This document shows positions 60,381 through 64,000 of a DNA stretch of 64,000 nt, in pieces. This DNA comes from Paraburkholderia polaris (lineage in GTDB: Bacteria; Pseudomonadota; Gammaproteobacteria; Burkholderiales; Burkholderiaceae): contig NZ_JABBGJ010000024.1 in NCBI RefSeq assembly GCF_012927345.1, positions 62,001-126,000 on the forward strand, read 5' to 3'. The notes below the pieces were generated by a model. The model was not told where the DNA came from and searched no databases. It saw nothing but the letters and a program-made list of their open reading frames with translations. Positions within the stretch are counted from its first letter, which is position 1. Each line of letters starts with the position of its first letter. The position numbers and the translations under genes were made by a program.

Positions 60381-61553
60381 ATGAACGCACACCACCAGAC
60401 CTTTGATGCCGCCGTGATCGGCGGCGGGCTCGTCGGCAAGACCGCGGCGCTGGCGCTGACGCAAGGCGGACTGCGCGTGGCGCTGCTCGCGCAACCCTGC
60501 ACGGCGCTCCCGGCCGGTGCTACTTTCGACTCGCGGGTCTACGCGCTGTCGTCGAGTTCGCAGGCTTTGCTGGAACGGTTGCGGGTCTGGCAGGCGCTCG
60601 ATCTGTCAAAGCTCGGGCCCGTCTACGATATGCGCGTCTATGGTGACGCGCACGCCGAACTCCATTTCTCCGCGTTTCAGGCATCCGTGCCGCAACTAGC
60701 GTGGATCGTCGAGTCGTCGGTGATCGAGCGCGCGCTGGATGCCGCTCTCCGTTTCCAGCCGAATCTCACCTGGATCGACACGCGCGCGCAGGCGCTCGAC
60801 TTTACCGCCGACAGCGCGAGCGTCGGTCTTGCCAACGGCAATGTGCTCGAGGCCGATCTGGTGGTCGGTGCGGACGGGGCGCATTCATGGGTGCGCGCGC
60901 AGATCGGCTCGAAGATGGACCGGCGCGACTATAAGCAAACCGGCGTGGTCGCGAATTTCAAGGCCGAAAAGCCGCACAGCGAAACCGCTTACCAATGGTT
61001 CAGGGACGGCGAAATCATCGCGCTGCTGCCGATGCCGGAGGGCCACGCGTCGCTGGTCTGGTCGGCGCGCACCGAGCACGCCGAGCAACTGCTCGCGCTC
61101 GATCCGGCGCAGCTCGCGGCCGAAGTCGAGCGTGTGACGGGTGAGCAGTTCGGCGCTTTGGAATGCGTGACGCCCGCGCAAGGCTTCCCGCTCGCGCTGC
61201 AAACCGTCGACAAGCTCGTGGCGCCGCGCGTCGCGCTGGTTGGCGACGCCGCGCATCTGATTCACCCGTTGGCGGGCCAAGGCATGAACCTCGGTTTGCG
61301 CGATGTCGCGGCGCTCGCCGAGACGGTCGCCGGCAAGGAAGCATTCCGCGATCTCGGCGACATGGTGCTGCTGCGCCGCTACGAGCGCGCCCGCCGCGAA
61401 GATATTCGCGCGCTGATGATCGCCACCGACGGCCTGCAAAAGCTCTTCTCGGCGCCGGGTCCGTTTGCCAAGGTATTGCGCAATACCGGTATGGCATTTG
61501 TCGGCGCGCAGCCGTTCATCAAGCGCTGGCTGGTGTCGGCCGCGCTGGGGTAA
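60381..61553 (+). CDS. UbiH/UbiF/VisC-family FAD-dependent hydroxylase
   Basis: A 390-residue aromatic-ring flavoprotein monooxygenase of the ubiquinone-hydroxylase family. The FAD dinucleotide motif is FDAAVIGGGLVGKTAALAL (about 8-26), the conserved second FAD block is ADLVVGADGAHSWVR, and the C-terminal GDAAHLIHPLAGQGMNLGLRD (about 290-310) is the family signature. Which hydroxylation step it performs cannot be told from sequence alone. A TATAAT lies so close to the ATG that the message may lack a leader. Confidence 0.9.
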   Translation: MNAHHQTFDAAVIGGGLVGKTAALALTQGGLRVALLAQPCTALPAGATFDSRVYALSSSSQALLERLRVWQALDLSKLGPVYDMRVYGDAHAELHFSAFQASVPQLAWIVESSVIERALDAALRFQPNLTWIDTRAQALDFTADSASVGLANGNVLEADLVVGADGAHSWVRAQIGSKMDRRDYKQTGVVANFKAEKPHSETAYQWFRDGEIIALLPMPEGHASLVWSARTEHAEQLLALDPAQLAAEVERVTGEQFGALECVTPAQGFPLALQTVDKLVAPRVALVGDAAHLIHPLAGQGMNLGLRDVAALAETVAGKEAFRDLGDMVLLRRYERARREDIRALMIATDGLQKLFSAPGPFAKVLRNTGMAFVGAQPFIKRWLVSAALG

Positions 61554-61676
61554 AGCGCCGGAGCCGGCATGCCCGGCCGGTGAGACGGGTATCATGAACG
61601 GATGGACGCCATTCCGGTCAGACCAGAAACGTCCCAAAAACGCGCAACGCGCGCGATTGAACTCCAGGAATCCAGC

Positions 61677-62402
61677 ATGAAAAAATCCTTTCGCATCGCG
61701 GCCGTCGCGCTCGCGATCGCTGCCGTGACGATCGGCTGCTCCGCGCAGGCCGACCAAACCACCGACAGGCTCAAGGCCACGCTGCAAACGCGTCTGGCCG
61801 ACGTGACGATCAAGAGCGTGACGAAGTCGCCGATTGCCGGCCTCTACGAAGTGAACCTCGGCACGCAGATCATCTATAGCGATGCGAACGGCGACTACCT
61901 CATGCTCGGCGACATGGTCGACGCGAAGACCCGCAAGAATCTGACTGAAGCGCGTCTGTCCGAGACCAACCGCATCGATTTCGCGAGCCTGCCGTTCGCA
62001 AATGCCGTGAAGGTCGTGAAGGGCAACGGCGCGCGCAAGATCGCCGTGTTCTCCGATCCGAACTGCCCGTACTGCAAGCAGCTCGAAACCACGCTCAAGT
62101 CGATCGATAACGTCACGGTCTACACCTTCCTGTACCCGGTGCTGTCGCCGGATTCGACCGCCAAGTCGAAGTCGATCTGGTGCTCGACCGACCGCGCAAA
62201 GGCATGGGAATCCTGGATGCAGGATCATCAGGCGCCCACCGCCGCCGGCACCTGCGACACCGCGGCGATCGACAAGAACCTGGCGCTCGGCCGCGCGATG
62301 AACGTCGACGGCACGCCGACCGTGTTCCTCGCCGACGGCCGCCGCTTGCCCGGCGCCGTGCCGGCAGACCGGCTGGACAAGGAAATGTCCGCCGTGCACT
62401 GA
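61677..62402 (+). CDS. DsbC-type periplasmic thiol:disulfide isomerase
   Basis: Thioredoxin-fold isomerase/reductase of the periplasm. The ATG at 61677 gives a signal peptide (MKKSFRIAAVALAIAAVTIG...) cleaved probably after the SAQA sequence; a weak lipobox-like TIGC at Cys21 is an alternative. The dimerisation domain (about 27-90) precedes the catalytic domain with Cys130-Pro-Tyr-Cys133 in SDPNCPYCKQ. The 241-residue precursor matches DsbC. A C-terminal cis-proline region is in GTPTVFLADGR. Confidence 0.93.
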   Translation: MKKSFRIAAVALAIAAVTIGCSAQADQTTDRLKATLQTRLADVTIKSVTKSPIAGLYEVNLGTQIIYSDANGDYLMLGDMVDAKTRKNLTEARLSETNRIDFASLPFANAVKVVKGNGARKIAVFSDPNCPYCKQLETTLKSIDNVTVYTFLYPVLSPDSTAKSKSIWCSTDRAKAWESWMQDHQAPTAAGTCDTAAIDKNLALGRAMNVDGTPTVFLADGRRLPGAVPADRLDKEMSAVH

Positions 62403-62497
62403 GCACGCAGCACCAGTCGAAGAAAGGAGGCGCGCTGTGCGCCTCCTTTCACATCAAGCCCCGAACCTCCCCGCCAGAAACCTCCTAATCGCCGCCG

Positions 62498-64000
62498 ATG
62501 AAGCCGATCCGCTACACCATCGTTCCCAAGCAACCCGTCGCCCATCTGTTCGAAGTCACCGTGACCGTCGCCGATCCCGATCCGGCCGGCCAGCGTTTCA
62601 TGCTGCCGGTGTGGATTCCGGGCAGCTACATGGTGCGCGAATTCGCGCGCAATATCGTCACGCTGCGCGCCACCAATGACGCGGGCCGCAAGGTGCGCGT
62701 CGAAAAGACCGACAAGCACACGTGGCAGGCAGCACCGGTCAAAGGCGCGTTGACGCTGCGCTATGAGGTGTATGCGTGGGACCTGTCGGTGCGCGCCGCG
62801 CATCTTGACGATACGACGGGCTTTTTCAACGGCACCAGCGTATTCCTGTCGCCGCTCGGTCATGAGGAAGCGCAGTGCGTGGTCGATATCCAGAAGCCGG
62901 AAGGCGCGGCGTATCGCAACTGGCGGGTCGCGACCGCGCTGCCGGAAGCGCGCGGCACGAAGCGTTACGGCTTCGGCGAGTATCGCGCGCAGAACTATGA
63001 CGAGCTGATCGATCATCCGGTCACGTTGGGGGAGTTTGCGCTGGCGACCTTCAAGGCGCACGGCGTGCCGCATGACATCGTGATCGCGGGGCGCGTGATC
63101 GGGCTCGATATGGCGCGTCTGTCCGCCGATCTGAAGCGTATCTGCGAAACGCAGATTGCGTTGTTCGAGCCGGCGTCGAAGAAAGCGCCGATGGATCGCT
63201 ACGTGTTCATGACGCAGGCCGTCACCGATGGTTATGGCGGACTGGAACATCGCGCCTCGACGGCGCTGATCTGCAATCGCGGCGATCTGCCGGTGGAAGG
63301 CCGCGACGCGGCCACCGAGGGCTACCGAACCTACCTCGGCCTGTGCAGCCACGAATACTTCCACACCTGGAATGTGAAGCGCATCAAGCCGGCCGTGTTT
63401 GCGCCGTACGACCTGAGCGTCGAAAACTATACGTCGCTGCTGTGGCTGTTCGAAGGCTTCACCTCTTACTACGACGATCTGATCCTCGTGCGCAGCGGCC
63501 TGATCTCGCAAGACGACTATTTCGGCATGCTCGGCAAGGTAGTCGGTGGCGTGCAACGCGGCAGTGGGCGTCTGAAGCAGACGGTCGCCGAAAGCTCGTT
63601 CGACGCCTGGGTCAAATACTATCGGCAGGACGAAAACGCGCCGAATGCGATCGTCAGCTATTACACCAAGGGCTCGCTCGTCGCGCTCGCCTTCGATCTG
63701 ACGATTCGCGCGCAGACCAGTCACCGCAAATCGCTCGACGACGTGATGCGCCTGCTGTGGCAGCGGTTTGGGCGCGACTTCTATCGCGGTAAGCCCGTCG
63801 GCGTCGAAGAAGGTGAGATCGAGGCGATTTTTGCCGAAGCGACTGGCGTGCAACTGGGCGAATTGTTCGCCGAAGCCGTGTACGGCACGCGCGATCTGCC
63901 CCTCGACACGCTGCTCGCGCCGTTCGGTGTCACGCTTGCGCCGGATCTGGAAAAGAACGGCAAGCCCTCGCTCGGCGCGCGCGTGCGCGGCGGCGCGGAT
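62498..64000 (+). CDS. M61-family metallopeptidase (3' end outside window)
   Basis: Zinc aminopeptidase-like protein of the glycyl aminopeptidase family. The frame is open from 62498 to the end of the window (501 codons). The N-terminal beta domain contains MLPVWIPGSYMVREFARNI, and the catalytic zinc motif HEYFHTWN has His285, Glu286 and His289; the third ligand Glu lies downstream in LLWLFEGFTSYYDD. A PDZ domain usually follows and would lie outside. The ribosome site is weak. Confidence 0.92.
   Translation, partial: MKPIRYTIVPKQPVAHLFEVTVTVADPDPAGQRFMLPVWIPGSYMVREFARNIVTLRATNDAGRKVRVEKTDKHTWQAAPVKGALTLRYEVYAWDLSVRAAHLDDTTGFFNGTSVFLSPLGHEEAQCVVDIQKPEGAAYRNWRVATALPEARGTKRYGFGEYRAQNYDELIDHPVTLGEFALATFKAHGVPHDIVIAGRVIGLDMARLSADLKRICETQIALFEPASKKAPMDRYVFMTQAVTDGYGGLEHRASTALICNRGDLPVEGRDAATEGYRTYLGLCSHEYFHTWNVKRIKPAVFAPYDLSVENYTSLLWLFEGFTSYYDDLILVRSGLISQDDYFGMLGKVVGGVQRGSGRLKQTVAESSFDAWVKYYRQDENAPNAIVSYYTKGSLVALAFDLTIRAQTSHRKSLDDVMRLLWQRFGRDFYRGKPVGVEEGEIEAIFAEATGVQLGELFAEAVYGTRDLPLDTLLAPFGVTLAPDLEKNGKPSLGARVRGGAD

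Noticed and set aside
61677..62402. DsbC-like protein as a lipoprotein (TIGC near residue 21)
   Set aside because: The residue at -3 is Thr, a poor lipobox; a normal signal-peptidase site (SAQA) follows at once.
1..64000. CRISPR arrays, phage genes, complete insertion sequences or rRNA genes
   Set aside because: None seen: the repeats present lack CRISPR spacing, and no transposase, integrase or phage structural gene is recognisable.

Overview
This window is chromosomal DNA from a GC-rich betaproteobacterium of the family Burkholderiaceae, most likely Paraburkholderia or a close relative. The evidence is the strong G/C bias at third codon positions, close protein resemblance to Burkholderia orthologues, and gene orders I recognise from that family: mlaFEDACB-yadGH-bolA-murA-his, tatABC/htrA/nif3/petABC/sspAB, and hemA-prfA-prmC-grxD-ubiX. 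It reads as core chromosome: no integrase, transposase, phage gene or CRISPR array is visible.

Layout. 1-7831: cell-envelope block, with the MlaFEDB/MlaC/MlaA phospholipid trafficking system (mlaA lies inside the operon), a YadG/YadH-type ABC exporter, a BolA protein and murA. 7828-16005: the histidine pathway hisG-D-C-B-[marC-like]-H-A-F-I-E. 16089-18839: a small membrane protein, a HIT protein and tatABC. 19110-25403: DegS-like protease facing a Nif3 protein, the bc1 complex petABC (the Rieske protein carries a twin-arginine signal, so it fits the nearby Tat system) and sspAB, ending with a tRNA-Thr. 26007-37776: a looser region of methyltransferases, a flavoprotein, small unknown proteins, a TetR regulator facing an MFS transporter, a nitroreductase, a second MFS transporter, an Hsp70-like protein and a cold-shock protein. 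38357-40984: an amino-acid permease and a DODA-type dioxygenase. 41291-46479: ubiX-grxD-prmC-prfA-hemA (minus strand) and an atypical response regulator. 46684-52657: small membrane protein, aminopeptidase P, HAD hydrolase, AsmA-like protein and EttA. 52874-58484: the ugpBAEC glycerol-3-phosphate importer with a divergent GDPD-fold lipoprotein. 58566-64000: YchF, a small anchored protein, a UbiH/UbiF-type hydroxylase, a DsbC-type isomerase and the start of an M61 peptidase.

The most interesting signals lie between or on the edges of the genes. (i) The GDPD-fold lipoprotein beside ugp appears to have lost its metal ligands and second catalytic histidine. (ii) The protease gene ends in a 36-bp in-frame repeat whose successive copies each end with a stop codon. 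(iii) A near-identical 36-bp (12-codon) segment occurs once inside a flavoprotein gene and once in a non-coding stretch after tRNA-Thr. (iv) A near-consensus promoter between tetR and an MFS gene carries a palindrome exactly in its spacer and a second palindrome of the same geometry just downstream. (v) A response regulator has Glu at the phospho-acceptor position. (vi) Several dispersed and tandem intergenic repeat families occur, one of which supplies the last codons of mlaB. I did not find a convincing new multi-gene system such as a defence island or biosynthetic cluster.
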